Shown here one piece after another: positions 47,619 to 56,305 of a stretch of 64,000 bases of DNA. How positions within the stretch are numbered: the first letter of the stretch is position 1; each line of letters begins with the position of its first letter. Both the position numbers and the translations under genes were made by a program. The DNA comes from Bin87 sp965220095 (GTDB lineage: Bacteria; Chloroflexota; Dehalococcoidia; Lucifugimonadales; UBA3495), in NCBI GenBank assembly GCA_965220095.1, contig OZ244805.1:744001-808000 (forward strand), in the 5' to 3' direction. The notes under the pieces were generated by a model. It did no database searches. It was not told the origin of the DNA and saw only the letters and a program-made list of their open reading frames with translations.

Positions 47619-49288
47619 TCGGCCAGTCGAGCCGGGCGAGGCATTTCATCAGGATCGGTTGGTATTTCTATGATGCTGGGGCCGTCCACTGCCAGCGCCT
47701 GCTGGAACGCGTCGGCGATGTCCTCGGGTCGTTCCACGTAGAACCCGGTACCGCCAAACAGCTCGGCGTACCGGTCAAACCGGGGGTTGACGGTATCGGC
47801 TCCCACGTAGCGTTCGTTGAACGCGTACTTTTGGTAAGCTTTTTCTGAACCCCAACAGTCGTTGTTCATCACCACCGAGATGTTTTTCAACCCGTAGCGC
47901 ACCGCCGTCTCAAATTCCTGGGCGTTGAACAGGAAGCCGCCATCGCCGTTGAAGTTGACCACCGGCCGGTTCGGGGCGGCGAAGCTGGCGCCGATGGATG
48001 CCGGGAAGCTGAAGCCCAGCCCGCCCAGGTCCTGCGCCATTATCAGGCTGCGGGGTTGGTAGTAATTCAGCCGGTCTTGTCCGAAGTTGGGCGCCAGCCC
48101 GGCGTCCAGCGCGATGATGGCGTCCCGGGGCATCACCTTGCGCAGCTCGGCGTACACCCGTTGCGGTTTGATGTAATCGCCGGTCAGCGTGGCCTCGGCG
48201 GCGAGCCGGGTAGCGCGGGCGGCGTTCCAGGTCGCTACCCGGCTGCTCCAGTCGGCGTCAGGACGCAGTTCGCCTTCGGCGATGATGCCGTTGATTTCTT
48301 CCACCACCGCGCCGACATCACCCTCCACACCGACGGCGATGGGGTAAATGCGCCCGATTTCCTTGGGGTCGATCTCGATGTGCACGATACGGGCGTCGGC
48401 GGGTATGAATCGGTGATCGAAGAAAGTTGTCGATTGTCCCAGACGCGTGCCGGCGGCCACGATAACGTCGGCGTTGCGAACGGCATCAATCGCTTCCTCG
48501 GCTCCCAGGCGCCCCAGATGGCCCAGGTAGTTGGGATGGTCGTTGGGTACGGCATCGGCTCTGCCATAAGACGTTACGATGGGCGCTCCGGTAAGTTCGG
48601 CGAGGCGACACACGGCCGCGTCGGACAGGCTCCATTCCACGCCGCCGCCGGCCACAATCACCGGCCGCTGGGCTGACATAATCTCCCGGGCCGCCGCTTC
48701 CACCTGCTGGCGATCGCCCCGGGAGCGGCCCTGGCCGGTGCGATATGCCGCCGGAGCCAGCATATCCAGCTCGATTTCAGCGCCGGGCAGCAGGTCGCGC
48801 GGTATGTCGACCAGCACCGGGCCCATCTTGCCCGACGTGGCGATGCGAAATGCCTGCCGCAGCGCGTCGGGCAGCCGTTCAATCTTGTTGATGGAGAAAC
48901 TGGCCTTGGTAATGGGCTCGAACAACGCCACCTGGTCAAACTCCTGCGTGGAGTCCAGGTTCTGGTGGTCGCGGGATGCCGACGGCGCCAGCACCACCAC
49001 GGGGGAATGCGAGACGTAAGCCGACGCGATGCCGTAGGTCAGGTTCAACACGCCCGGCCCGTTGGTAACCAGACACACCGACGGCGCCCCGGAGATGCGG
49101 CTATAGCCGTCGGCCATCAACGCCGCGCCCTGCTCATGGCGTACGCCGATGAATGCCATGTCATCGCGGTCGTACAGCGGGTCCAGAATGTCCAGAAACG
49201 AAGAGCCAACTATACCGAATATCTTGCTGACTCCTTCCTGTTGCAACAGCTCGATTACGGCTGCTCCGGCATTCATCCGCTGGGCCAT
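47600..49288 (-). CDS. Thiamine-diphosphate-dependent enzyme, acetolactate synthase-like
   Basis: The 562-residue protein has the three-domain layout of AHAS-type ThDP enzymes: RHEQGAALMADGYSR with the catalytic Glu near residue 50, a central TH3 domain (VIVAGGGVEWSLSD), and the ThDP/metal motif FNGDGGFLFNAQEFETAVRYGLKNISVVMNND. It could be an acetolactate synthase-like, oxalyl-CoA or sulfoacetaldehyde-type enzyme; no small subunit is adjacent, so a catabolic role is likely. The ATG at 49288 follows AGGAGTGCACCC. Its stop lies inside a 17-bp tandem duplication. Confidence 0.85.
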   Translation of the reverse strand: MAQRMNAGAAVIELLQQEGVSKIFGIVGSSFLDILDPLYDRDDMAFIGVRHEQGAALMADGYSRISGAPSVCLVTNGPGVLNLTYGIASAYVSHSPVVVLAPSASRDHQNLDSTQEFDQVALFEPITKASFSINKIERLPDALRQAFRIATSGKMGPVLVDIPRDLLPGAEIELDMLAPAAYRTGQGRSRGDRQQVEAAAREIMSAQRPVIVAGGGVEWSLSDAAVCRLAELTGAPIVTSYGRADAVPNDHPNYLGHLGRLGAEEAIDAVRNADVIVAAGTRLGQSTTFFDHRFIPADARIVHIEIDPKEIGRIYPIAVGVEGDVGAVVEEINGIIAEGELRPDADWSSRVATWNAARATRLAAEATLTGDYIKPQRVYAELRKVMPRDAIIALDAGLAPNFGQDRLNYYQPRSLIMAQDLGGLGFSFPASIGASFAAPNRPVVNFNGDGGFLFNAQEFETAVRYGLKNISVVMNNDCWGSEKAYQKYAFNERYVGADTVNPRFDRYAELFGGTGFYVERPEDIADAFQQALAVDGPSIIEIPTDPDEMPRPARLAEVQSPS

Positions 49289-49376
49289 GGGTGCACTCCT
49301 GTCGGGTCTGGTAAATCGTGGCCGGCACGCCGTGGGAAGTGTAACACACGCGGGCATTATCCCCGGCTATCCGTGC

Positions 49377-49382
49377 TATAAT
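49377..49382 (+). promoter_or_regulatory. -10 box of the por operon
   Basis: A consensus TATAAT lies 28 bp before the ATG of the first por gene. No convincing -35 box is visible at the expected spacing. Confidence 0.4.
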
Positions 49383-49409
49383 GCCCTATCATCACAGAGG
49401 AGGCCTTCC

Positions 49410-50576
49410 ATGAGCACAGTGGCAGTGGAGGTAGTGTACCGGGGCATATTCCAGAAGACTCTGGCCCGGAACATCGTCCGCAGCATTGTTTTTGCCGCGC
49501 GTAAAGAAGGAAAGATTGGCACGGCATTTGGACGCTATGGGGACTCACCAGAGCGTAACGGAATACCGGCCAAGCAGTTCGCAGTGGTGGCTGACACCCC
49601 GGAAGAACTGGAAGAAAACCTGGCGGTTTACGAAGCTCGCGAAGTGGACGTAACGATCAACGTCGACGATACCATGTGCAAGGGTATCGAATCCTGGGCC
49701 TGGTACGGTTTGCAGCCCATCAACGCGCTCACCAAAGACGGCGGCACGCTCATCGTGACCTCCCGACAGGACCCGTCGGCCCTGATCGAAGACATCCACC
49801 AGAAGGACACGGCCTACAACCTGGCCATCGTCCCGGCGAGCACCAGCTACTCCGGTCTGTGGGTGTACAAAGACGACCATACCGATGCCCGCATCCTCGG
49901 CGCTCTCGCCAAAGTCTGCCCAGATTTGGTCAGCCTGGAGTCCATGGTCGCGGCAATCGAAGACCAGGGTTGGGGCGAGTTGAAGCAGACTTCCGCCCGC
50001 AACACCTTTGAGCGCACCGCCTTCCGGCCCGTCGAGCCCGGCGAGGGTAACGAAGATACCCCGTTCAGCTTTGACCTTCCGGGCTGGACTACTATGGAAG
50101 AAGGTCTGGTAATCAGGGGAATTGAAGAGGGAGGCGGTTTCCGCGGCGGCAACGAGGGTTACCAGCCCGTCCGCAACTCCGTATTCAAGAAGTTCAGCAC
50201 CCGGGCGATGCGTCCGGTAATCAACTTCGACACCTGTATCAAATGCACGCTGTGCTGGTTGCAGTGTCCCGATACCTGCTTCGACGTTACGCCTGAGGGT
50301 CTGTATGACGCCAATATGGATGCGTGCTGCGGTTGCGCCGTTTGCGAAGCGGTTTGCCCGGTTCCCGATTGCGTAGTCATGGTGAACGAGGCCGAATTCA
50401 ACGATAACAATAGCCAGTATGAGCACTGGACACGCGACAAAGACGGCTATCACCAGTGGATGGCCGAATTGATCGACGTGCAGCGTGCGAAAGAAGCCGA
50501 CCGTTCCCACGGTTACCACAGCCCGGGCACCTATGAGTCGGAGTCTGAGGTTGCCCTCACCGGAGACGATGATTAA
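49410..50576 (+). CDS. porG: 2-oxoacid:ferredoxin oxidoreductase, fused gamma and delta subunits
   Basis: The 388-residue protein joins a gamma domain (about 1-185, VEVVYRGIFQKTLARNIVRSI) to a delta-type ferredoxin with two 4Fe-4S motifs (CIKCTLCWLQCPDTC and CCGCAVCEAVCPVPDC). With the next two genes it makes a complete pyruvate- or 2-oxoacid:ferredoxin oxidoreductase, which splits a 2-oxoacid to an acyl-CoA, CO2 and reduced ferredoxin. The ATG at 49410 has AGAGGAGG upstream. Its TAA overlaps the next ATG. Confidence 0.85.
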   Translation: MSTVAVEVVYRGIFQKTLARNIVRSIVFAARKEGKIGTAFGRYGDSPERNGIPAKQFAVVADTPEELEENLAVYEAREVDVTINVDDTMCKGIESWAWYGLQPINALTKDGGTLIVTSRQDPSALIEDIHQKDTAYNLAIVPASTSYSGLWVYKDDHTDARILGALAKVCPDLVSLESMVAAIEDQGWGELKQTSARNTFERTAFRPVEPGEGNEDTPFSFDLPGWTTMEEGLVIRGIEEGGGFRGGNEGYQPVRNSVFKKFSTRAMRPVINFDTCIKCTLCWLQCPDTCFDVTPEGLYDANMDACCGCAVCEAVCPVPDCVVMVNEAEFNDNNSQYEHWTRDKDGYHQWMAELIDVQRAKEADRSHGYHSPGTYESESEVALTGDDD

Positions 50577-51793
50577 TGGCGACGCAAGAATTGAACCAAA
50601 CTGAGCGTGAAGAGCTCATCAGCGGCAGCGAAGCCATCGCCATCGCCTGTTCCCTGGCTGACGTTGACGTCATTACCGCTTATCCCATCCGGCCCTACGA
50701 CACCGTGATGCAGTATGTGTCCAAGCTGAAGGCCGACGGCGTTTTCGACTGCGATTTCATCGTGGCCGAAAGCGAACACTCCCAGTTCGAGATTGTGAAA
50801 CACGCCTCCGCGGTTGGGGCCCGCACGTTCTGCGGCTCCAGCGGCGTCGGCTGGTTCTACGCCTTCGAAGCCATTACGGTTACCGCCGGTTTGCGTTTGC
50901 CGGTGGTGGCCATGGTGGGCAACCGCGCGCTGGACGACCCTGGCGCGTTTGGAGTGGAACACAACGACGCCCTGGCCGTGCGCGACCTGGGATGGCTGCT
51001 CTACTGGGTGGCCACGGCGCAAGAGGCCATGGACATTGCCCTGATGGCCTGGCGCATCGCGGAAGACTCCAGGGTGTTCCTGCCCATGGCAATCTCCTGC
51101 GATGGCTCGTTCCTGACCCACTCGCAGGCCATCGTCATCGTGCCGACTCAGGAACAGGTTGACCAGTACCTGCCCCAGTACGATCGGGGCCGGCTGCAGC
51201 TGCATCCGGATAATCCCATCACCATCGCGCCGCAGGTCAACGAAGACTGGCTGATGGAGATTCGCCGGCAGACTGATGACGCGATGCGCCGCACCAGCGA
51301 CGTCATCAAGGAGGCCTACGCCGAGTTCAAGCAACAGTTCGGTCGTGGCGATGACAGCCCGTTTATCGAAGAGTACATGACTGATGGCGCCGACATCGTT
51401 CTGGTTGGAATGGGTACGCTGGCGGCGCCGGTGCGTGTCGGGGTGCGCCGGATGCGCGAGCAGGGCATCAAGGTTGGCTTCCTGCGCGTCAAATTCTTCC
51501 GTCCCTTTGCCACCGACGAGGTGCGCGAGGCGCTCAGCCACTGCAAGGCGGTGGGCGTCATCGATCGGGACTACTCATACGGTTCGCCGTCCTACGGCGG
51601 CGTGCTGTTCAACGAAATCCGCTCAGCGTTGTACACGCTGGACGACCGTCCCCTGGTACAAAGTTTCATCGCCGGTTTGGGTGGTCGCGAAGTGCTCGTG
51701 CGAGACGTCGAAGAAATTACGGGGATGGTTCAGGGGTCAATCGACTCCGGCAAAGTGATAGAAGAAAACACCTGGATCGGTGTCCGGGACTAG
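50576..51793 (+). CDS. porA: 2-oxoacid:ferredoxin oxidoreductase alpha subunit
   Basis: The 405-residue alpha subunit begins after a short tail with ISGSEAIAIACSLADVDVITAYPIRP, the Pyr-domain start, and ends with the transketolase C-like domain (VLVGMGTLAAPVRVGVRRMREQGIKVGFLRVKFFRPF). Its start overlaps the porG stop by one base, showing tight coupling. Pyruvate is the likeliest substrate but other 2-oxoacids are possible. Confidence 0.88.
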   Translation: MATQELNQTEREELISGSEAIAIACSLADVDVITAYPIRPYDTVMQYVSKLKADGVFDCDFIVAESEHSQFEIVKHASAVGARTFCGSSGVGWFYAFEAITVTAGLRLPVVAMVGNRALDDPGAFGVEHNDALAVRDLGWLLYWVATAQEAMDIALMAWRIAEDSRVFLPMAISCDGSFLTHSQAIVIVPTQEQVDQYLPQYDRGRLQLHPDNPITIAPQVNEDWLMEIRRQTDDAMRRTSDVIKEAYAEFKQQFGRGDDSPFIEEYMTDGADIVLVGMGTLAAPVRVGVRRMREQGIKVGFLRVKFFRPFATDEVREALSHCKAVGVIDRDYSYGSPSYGGVLFNEIRSALYTLDDRPLVQSFIAGLGGREVLVRDVEEITGMVQGSIDSGKVIEENTWIGVRD

Positions 51794-51803
51794 GAGGGCC
51801 GCA

Positions 51804-52802
51804 ATGACTACGATGACCCAAGACCTCCCACAGGTTAGGGGAGTAAAACAGATTCCGTTGTACGAGGGGTTTACCTCCGGCCACCGCACTTGCCAGGGCT
51901 GCGAATCCGCCCTGGTGATGCGCCTGATGATCAAGGCAGCCGGCCCCCGCACCATCGTGGTGGGCAGCACGGGTTGTATGTACGTCGCCAACACCACCTA
52001 TTACAGCACCCCGTGGGTCGTGCCGTGGATGCACACGCAACTCGGCTCCAGCGGTTCAGCGGCCACCGGCACCGCCGCCGGCCTGGCATCCTTGATGCGC
52101 AAGGGCAAGATGCAGCAGGAACCCATCAACGTCATCGCGTTCTGCGGCGACGGTGGCGGTGTCGACATGGGGCTGTCGGCCATCTCGGCGGCCCTGCAGC
52201 ATGATGAGTACAACCTGCTCATCCTTTGCTACGACAATGAATCCTACGCCAACACCGACATTCAGGTGTCCGGATCCAGCCCCTGGGGAGCGAACTCCAC
52301 GTTCTCGCCTCCCGGGAAGTTGCATCGCATCATGAACACACGCTGGAAGAAGAACACGGTTCCCATGTTGGCCGCCGGCCATCCCGACATGCGCTATATC
52401 GCTACGGCGTGTGGTTCCTATGGCCCCGATTTCACCAACAAGATTCGGCGCGCCCTCACCACCAGCGGACCGACTTTCATTCACAGCATCGACCCGTGCC
52501 CAAAGGGTTGGGACTACGACCCCAAATACTCCCACGAGTTGGGGATGCTTGCGGTGGAAACCGGCATCTGGGTGCAGTACGAAATCGCCGACGGCGAGCT
52601 TATCCTGAATGGCCCGTCGCGGGCGATTGCGCGCGGCATTCGAAAGCGGAAGCCCGTCACCGAATACCTGCAACGTCAGGGACGCTTTGCCCACCTGACC
52701 ACCGAAGACCTTGAGTATTTCCAGAGTCGTATCGATGATTCTTGGGAAAAGTGGTGGATCCCCGGCATCGTGCCATTCGGCCCCGCTGCCGAAGGAGCGT
52801 AG
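51804..52802 (+). CDS. porB: 2-oxoacid:ferredoxin oxidoreductase beta subunit
   Basis: The 332-residue beta subunit binds ThDP: CQGCESALV near residue 31, AFCGDGGGVDMGLSAISAAL and CYDNESYANTDIQ. Together these give the GDG..N metal/ThDP motif. It also has the Cys residues for an Fe-S cluster (CQGC, CMY, CPKG). The ATG at 51804 follows AGGAGGGCCGCA, and a hairpin terminator follows the gene. Confidence 0.9.
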   Translation: MTTMTQDLPQVRGVKQIPLYEGFTSGHRTCQGCESALVMRLMIKAAGPRTIVVGSTGCMYVANTTYYSTPWVVPWMHTQLGSSGSAATGTAAGLASLMRKGKMQQEPINVIAFCGDGGGVDMGLSAISAALQHDEYNLLILCYDNESYANTDIQVSGSSPWGANSTFSPPGKLHRIMNTRWKKNTVPMLAAGHPDMRYIATACGSYGPDFTNKIRRALTTSGPTFIHSIDPCPKGWDYDPKYSHELGMLAVETGIWVQYEIADGELILNGPSRAIARGIRKRKPVTEYLQRQGRFAHLTTEDLEYFQSRIDDSWEKWWIPGIVPFGPAAEGA

Positions 52803-52847
52803 TCGTCCTCCCTTCATTGATTCGTTCTGACAGGTAACGTACATCTT

Positions 52848-52883
52848 GCGGGACGCCGCGGTGCCTAGCATCCGGCGTCCCGC
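52848..52883 (+). terminator. Terminator of the por operon
   Basis: GCGGGACGCCG (52848-52858) pairs with CGGCGTCCCGC (52873-52883) around a 14-nt loop. The following bases are not T-rich, so it may need help. Confidence 0.6.
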
Positions 52884-52903
52884 TCTGATATTAACGCTCC
52901 AAT

Positions 52904-52947
52904 AGGTCTGATAACTTATTAGACCTCAAATATTTGTGTGTTACACT
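52904..52947 (+). promoter_or_regulatory. Palindromic operator overlapping a promoter
   Basis: An 11-bp arm AGGTCTGATAA and its partner TTATTAGACCT flank a central C (52904-52926), matching except for one position per arm. It overlaps TTAGAC (52919-52924), the -35 box, which is followed after 17 bp by TACACT (52942-52947). The dyad resembles GntR-type operators. It should control the gene at 52981 and perhaps the FMN oxidase beyond. Confidence 0.65.
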
Positions 52948-52980
52948 TACCAGGCGACGAAACACAAGAGAGGTTAGACT

Positions 52981-53469
52981 ATGGTAAAAGTTGCCTTAAC
53001 AGTTGAAGGCGATACCGATGAAGTAATGGACGCACTTCGGAAACTTGCGCTCGGCGATGGCTCCGCAACATCGGCGCCAGGTGTAGCGCCCACGGCGGCG
53101 CTGCCGGATGCCCCGCCCGAAGATGCCGCACCAGCCCAGCCGGCGCCCCAACCGGATGCTCCCGAGGGCTCGTGGAGCACAGAACACGTCCGGACCTTCT
53201 GGGATTTCCTGGCGCCGCAAGCCCGAGATATCTACCGTAGAGTTGCCGGCGGCAGTGGTTACACCCTGTCGCGGGAGGCGTTGCTGGATGGAACGGGATT
53301 GACGGCCCGAGTATTGTCCGGCCGACTGTCTTCACAAGGACACGCGGTGCGCCGTATTCGCCGTTTTCACAATGTGTCCCTGCCGCATCCCATGTCATTT
53401 GACTCCCAGACTGAAATGTACCGTATGCTGCCCGATGTGGCCGACGCCATCCTGCGCCTGAGCCTGTAA
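52981..53469 (+). CDS. Hypothetical two-part protein, function unknown
   Basis: The 162-residue protein has a short N-terminal beta-alpha unit (VKVALTVEGDTDEVMDALRKLALG), a Pro/Ala-rich linker (about 30-62) and a C-terminal helical domain (WSTEHVRTFWDFLAPQARDIYRRVA, GLTARVLSGRLSSQGHAVRR) with a winged-helix feel. It may be a DNA-associated or regulatory protein, but I cannot assign it. The promoter and 23-bp palindrome in front suggest tight control, possibly autoregulation. Confidence 0.75.
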   Translation: MVKVALTVEGDTDEVMDALRKLALGDGSATSAPGVAPTAALPDAPPEDAAPAQPAPQPDAPEGSWSTEHVRTFWDFLAPQARDIYRRVAGGSGYTLSREALLDGTGLTARVLSGRLSSQGHAVRRIRRFHNVSLPHPMSFDSQTEMYRMLPDVADAILRLSL

Positions 53470-53504
53470 CTGCGGTATACTTTCCCACGATTACAACATC
53501 GGGC

Positions 53505-53538
53505 GTCTTTCTACCCCACAAGTCTTTTTACCCCACAA
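53505..53538. repeat. 17-bp tandem duplication (one mismatch)
   Basis: GTCTTTCTACCCCACAA is followed directly by GTCTTTTTACCCCACAA in the leader of the FMN oxidase gene, just before its AAGGAGG ribosome site. Confidence 0.9.
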
Positions 53539-53549
53539 GGAGGTAATCC

Positions 53550-54671
53550 ATGCGACTGGATCCAATCAGCCTGTACGATTACGAGGCCAGAGCCAAACAG
53601 GTTCTGCCCCACAACAACTGGGAGTTCATTGAAGCGGGCTCCATGGACGAAATAACCACGGCGCGAAACCGCGCGGCTTTCGAGTCTTTGACCCTGCGTC
53701 CCCGCTTCCTGCGCGACACCACCGAGCGCAAGGTTTCCACCACTGTGCTGGGCCAGGACATCAGCTTCCCCGTAATGATTTCCCCCACCGGCGGACACGG
53801 CAACGCTCACCCCGAAGCCGAATGTGCCACCGCTCGCGGCGCGGGAATGTCCAACACGCTGATGATGTGCAGCACTTCCTCCAATTGCAGCATGGAAGAA
53901 ATTGCCGAAGCGGCCACCGGCCCGCTGTGGTTCCAGCTCTACCACCGCGGTTACGATCTGACTGAAAATCTGGTGAAGCGCGCCGAGGCCGCCGGCTTCC
54001 GCGCCATCGTCCTCACGGTCGATACGCCGGTGCCAAGCCCCAAGGAGCGCGACGTGCGCAACCGGTACGAGCGTCCGGGTGAATTGGGCAACTTCCGGGA
54101 ACAGCAGGATCGATTGAACGAAGTCAGCGGCACCGATGAGTCGCCCCGTTGGGATATGCCGCAGTCGCCTTCGCTCACCTGGCAGGAGCTGGACTGGTTG
54201 CGCGGCCTGACCAACCTGCCGCTGGTACTAAAAGGCGTGCGGGTTGCAGAAGACGCCCGTATCGCCGTTGACCACGGTGTGGATGGAATACTCGTTTCTA
54301 CCCACGGCGGCCGCCAGCTCGACAGCACCATGTCCAGCATCGAAATGGTGCCCGAAATCGTCGCCGCTACCGGCGGCAAGGCCCAAGTGTATGTCGATTC
54401 CGGCGTCCGGCGCGGCAGTGATGTGCTGAAGGCTTTGGCCCTGGGCGCCACCGCCGTCGCAGTCGGCCGGCCTCTGTATTGGGGTCTCGCGGTCAACGGG
54501 GCCGAAGGCGTACACCATATGTTGGAAATCCTGCGGGAGGAATTCAACCGCGCCATGGCCTACTGCGGCCAGAACAGCGTCGATGAGCTGGAAGAACGCC
54601 TCATCAACGTACCGCGCGAGTGGGGCCCGTTCCGCACCGAGAACGATATCGCCGAACATCTCCCGTTCTAG
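53550..54671 (+). CDS. FMN-dependent alpha-hydroxy-acid dehydrogenase/oxidase
   Basis: The 373-residue TIM-barrel flavoprotein aligns with glycolate oxidase and lactate dehydrogenase: YEARAKQVLP with the first active-site Tyr, VMISPTGGHGNAHPEAE, WFQLYHRGYDL, LTVDTPVPS, VLKGVRVAEDA and the catalytic STHGGRQLDS (His and Arg), then YVDSGVRRGSDVLKALALGA. It oxidises a 2-hydroxy acid to a 2-oxo acid; an LldD-type role is likely, which could feed the por complex. The ATG at 53550 follows AAGGAGG. Confidence 0.9.
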   Translation: MRLDPISLYDYEARAKQVLPHNNWEFIEAGSMDEITTARNRAAFESLTLRPRFLRDTTERKVSTTVLGQDISFPVMISPTGGHGNAHPEAECATARGAGMSNTLMMCSTSSNCSMEEIAEAATGPLWFQLYHRGYDLTENLVKRAEAAGFRAIVLTVDTPVPSPKERDVRNRYERPGELGNFREQQDRLNEVSGTDESPRWDMPQSPSLTWQELDWLRGLTNLPLVLKGVRVAEDARIAVDHGVDGILVSTHGGRQLDSTMSSIEMVPEIVAATGGKAQVYVDSGVRRGSDVLKALALGATAVAVGRPLYWGLAVNGAEGVHHMLEILREEFNRAMAYCGQNSVDELEERLINVPREWGPFRTENDIAEHLPF

Positions 54672-54693
54672 CCTCGGCACGTTGGGGCAACGC

Positions 54694-54729
54694 AGAAGGC
54701 CGTCAGGTATATCCGGGCGGCCTTCTTTG
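54694..54729 (+). terminator. Terminator after the FMN oxidase
   Basis: AGAAGGCCG (54694-54702) pairs with CGGCCTTCT (54718-54726), and TTG follows. It separates this gene from the convergent hydrolase. Confidence 0.7.
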
Positions 54730-54772
54730 ATGTCTGGGTCGCGATTCGCGGTGCGCCCGTTGTGTACCGTGA

Positions 54773-55570
54773 TCAGTCGGCGGCGGCTATCGCCGCTGTA
54801 TTCAGACCAACCCGAGCAATGAACGCGACCAGCAGGTCGTTGAAAATCGCCGCCTGCTCGAAGTGCGTGGAGTGCGCGGCGCCGGGCACCACTTCCAGCT
54901 GACTGCCCGGTATCAGGCGATGCACAGCCTCAATGACGTGCGGCGGAAAGATTTTGTCCTCCTCGCCCACCACCAGCAGCACCGGCATGGTCAGGCCGGC
55001 GAGATCCGCCGCCTGGGGGCCCGCCGGGTTGCGGAACAAACCGGATACTACACCAATGGGCATTTCCGGATTGGTGCGTCCCAATGAGCCAAACAGGAAG
55101 GTCAGCTTTGGGTGGTTGGCGATAAACCCGTCGCTCAGCGCCCGGCGCAGCGGATGCTCTGGCGGGTGGACATCCCGCAGCGCGTCGACAACTGACGGGT
55201 CGCCGATTCCGCCGGTAGTGTCGGCCAGCACGAGTCCGGTTACGCGCTCCGGGCTGTGTAACGCTGCGCCCAGGCAGGTTACTCCTCCCATAGATTGCGC
55301 CACCAGCACAGCCCGGTCAATCTCCAGGTAATCCAGCAATGCCAGCAGGTCGGCGGTGAATGTGGCCGGATCCGGTTCAGTGCCGGGCCCAGGGGTGAGT
55401 CCCCAGCCACGATGGTCAAATGTGATACACCGGTAGTCGCGCTGGAACTCCGCCACCTGCTGCCACCAACTCAGGTGGTTGCCGCCGCGACCATGGGCGA
55501 ACACGATGGCTGGCCCGTCTCCGTGGCTTTCGTAAAACATCTGCGTGCCGTTGATTGGTGCGTAGGGCAT
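54773..55570 (-). CDS. Alpha/beta hydrolase
   Basis: The 265-residue protein has the oxyanion HGRGGNHLSW, the nucleophile elbow AQSMGG, the Asp in VGEEDKIFPP and the catalytic His in GAAHSTHFEQ. It is of the esterase/lactonase/haloperoxidase-like type; substrate is unknown. It is the last gene of a minus-strand operon, 74 bp after tenA. Confidence 0.88.
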   Translation of the reverse strand: MPYAPINGTQMFYESHGDGPAIVFAHGRGGNHLSWWQQVAEFQRDYRCITFDHRGWGLTPGPGTEPDPATFTADLLALLDYLEIDRAVLVAQSMGGVTCLGAALHSPERVTGLVLADTTGGIGDPSVVDALRDVHPPEHPLRRALSDGFIANHPKLTFLFGSLGRTNPEMPIGVVSGLFRNPAGPQAADLAGLTMPVLLVVGEEDKIFPPHVIEAVHRLIPGSQLEVVPGAAHSTHFEQAAIFNDLLVAFIARVGLNTAAIAAAD

Positions 55571-55644
55571 ATTCGGCCTCCAGTTGGGTGAAAGCGACTG
55601 CCGCCGCCGCGTGGCGTATCAATCGCAATGTGTGTTGCCGTCGG

Positions 55645-56298
55645 CTAAACCGGCCACTTTTCCTGACGGTGCGCTGCATCCCAGAACATATACTCATACT
55701 TGCTGCTGATGATGAAAGCGTACCGCATTGCCTCGCGCTCCTGCTCTCCGACACGCTCCGCCATTTCATCCACGAACGACCGCCAGGCATCCACGCTGGA
55801 TTGCAGGAAGCCTTCCACGTAGAAACGCGTCCATTGCCCGTACAGTGGGTGTTCCGACTGCCCCACGTAGTCCTTAAGCAGGTGATACGTCCAGGGGCAG
55901 GGCAGCAGCGCGGCAGCCGTCGGTCCCAGACCATACAACGCCGCCGTGTTCATCATGTGGTTAACGTATGCCGTGTTCGTGGGTGAGCGGGGGACGCTCT
56001 CGACCTCGTCCATGGTCAGGCCGGCCGCTTCGATCAGCAGGTGGTGCAATGGCCGTTCCACCGGCGTCATCACCCGGTGGGCCAACTCTTTCAGCAGCGC
56101 CGAGTCGGGCGCCTTGGCCAGCGCGAGGGCAACGGCCCGGCCAAACCCCTCCAGATAGTGGTAATCCTGTCCCAGGTAATACTGGAACGTATCCAGAGGC
56201 AGAGTACCGTCTTTGATTGCTGCCAGGAATGGGTGCTCAAAAATGGCGTCCCAGATGGGCATCGCTTCGTTTTTTAGCTGTTGGCTGAAGCTTGGCAT
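55645..56298 (-). CDS. TenA-family thiaminase II/aminopyrimidine hydrolase
   Basis: The 217-residue all-helical protein starts MPSFSQQLKNEAMPIWDAI and has the TenA catalytic Cys in LLPCPWTYHLL and the C-terminal YEYMFWDAAHRQEKWP with the conserved Glu. TenA hydrolyses aminopyrimidine in thiamine salvage, or related substrates. It lies 7 bp after the PIG-L deacetylase gene, so the two are translated together. The ATG at 56298 is preceded by GAGGACGTT. Confidence 0.85.
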   Translation of the reverse strand: MPSFSQQLKNEAMPIWDAIFEHPFLAAIKDGTLPLDTFQYYLGQDYHYLEGFGRAVALALAKAPDSALLKELAHRVMTPVERPLHHLLIEAAGLTMDEVESVPRSPTNTAYVNHMMNTAALYGLGPTAAALLPCPWTYHLLKDYVGQSEHPLYGQWTRFYVEGFLQSSVDAWRSFVDEMAERVGEQEREAMRYAFIISSKYEYMFWDAAHRQEKWPV

Positions 56299-56305
56299 AA
56301 CGTCC

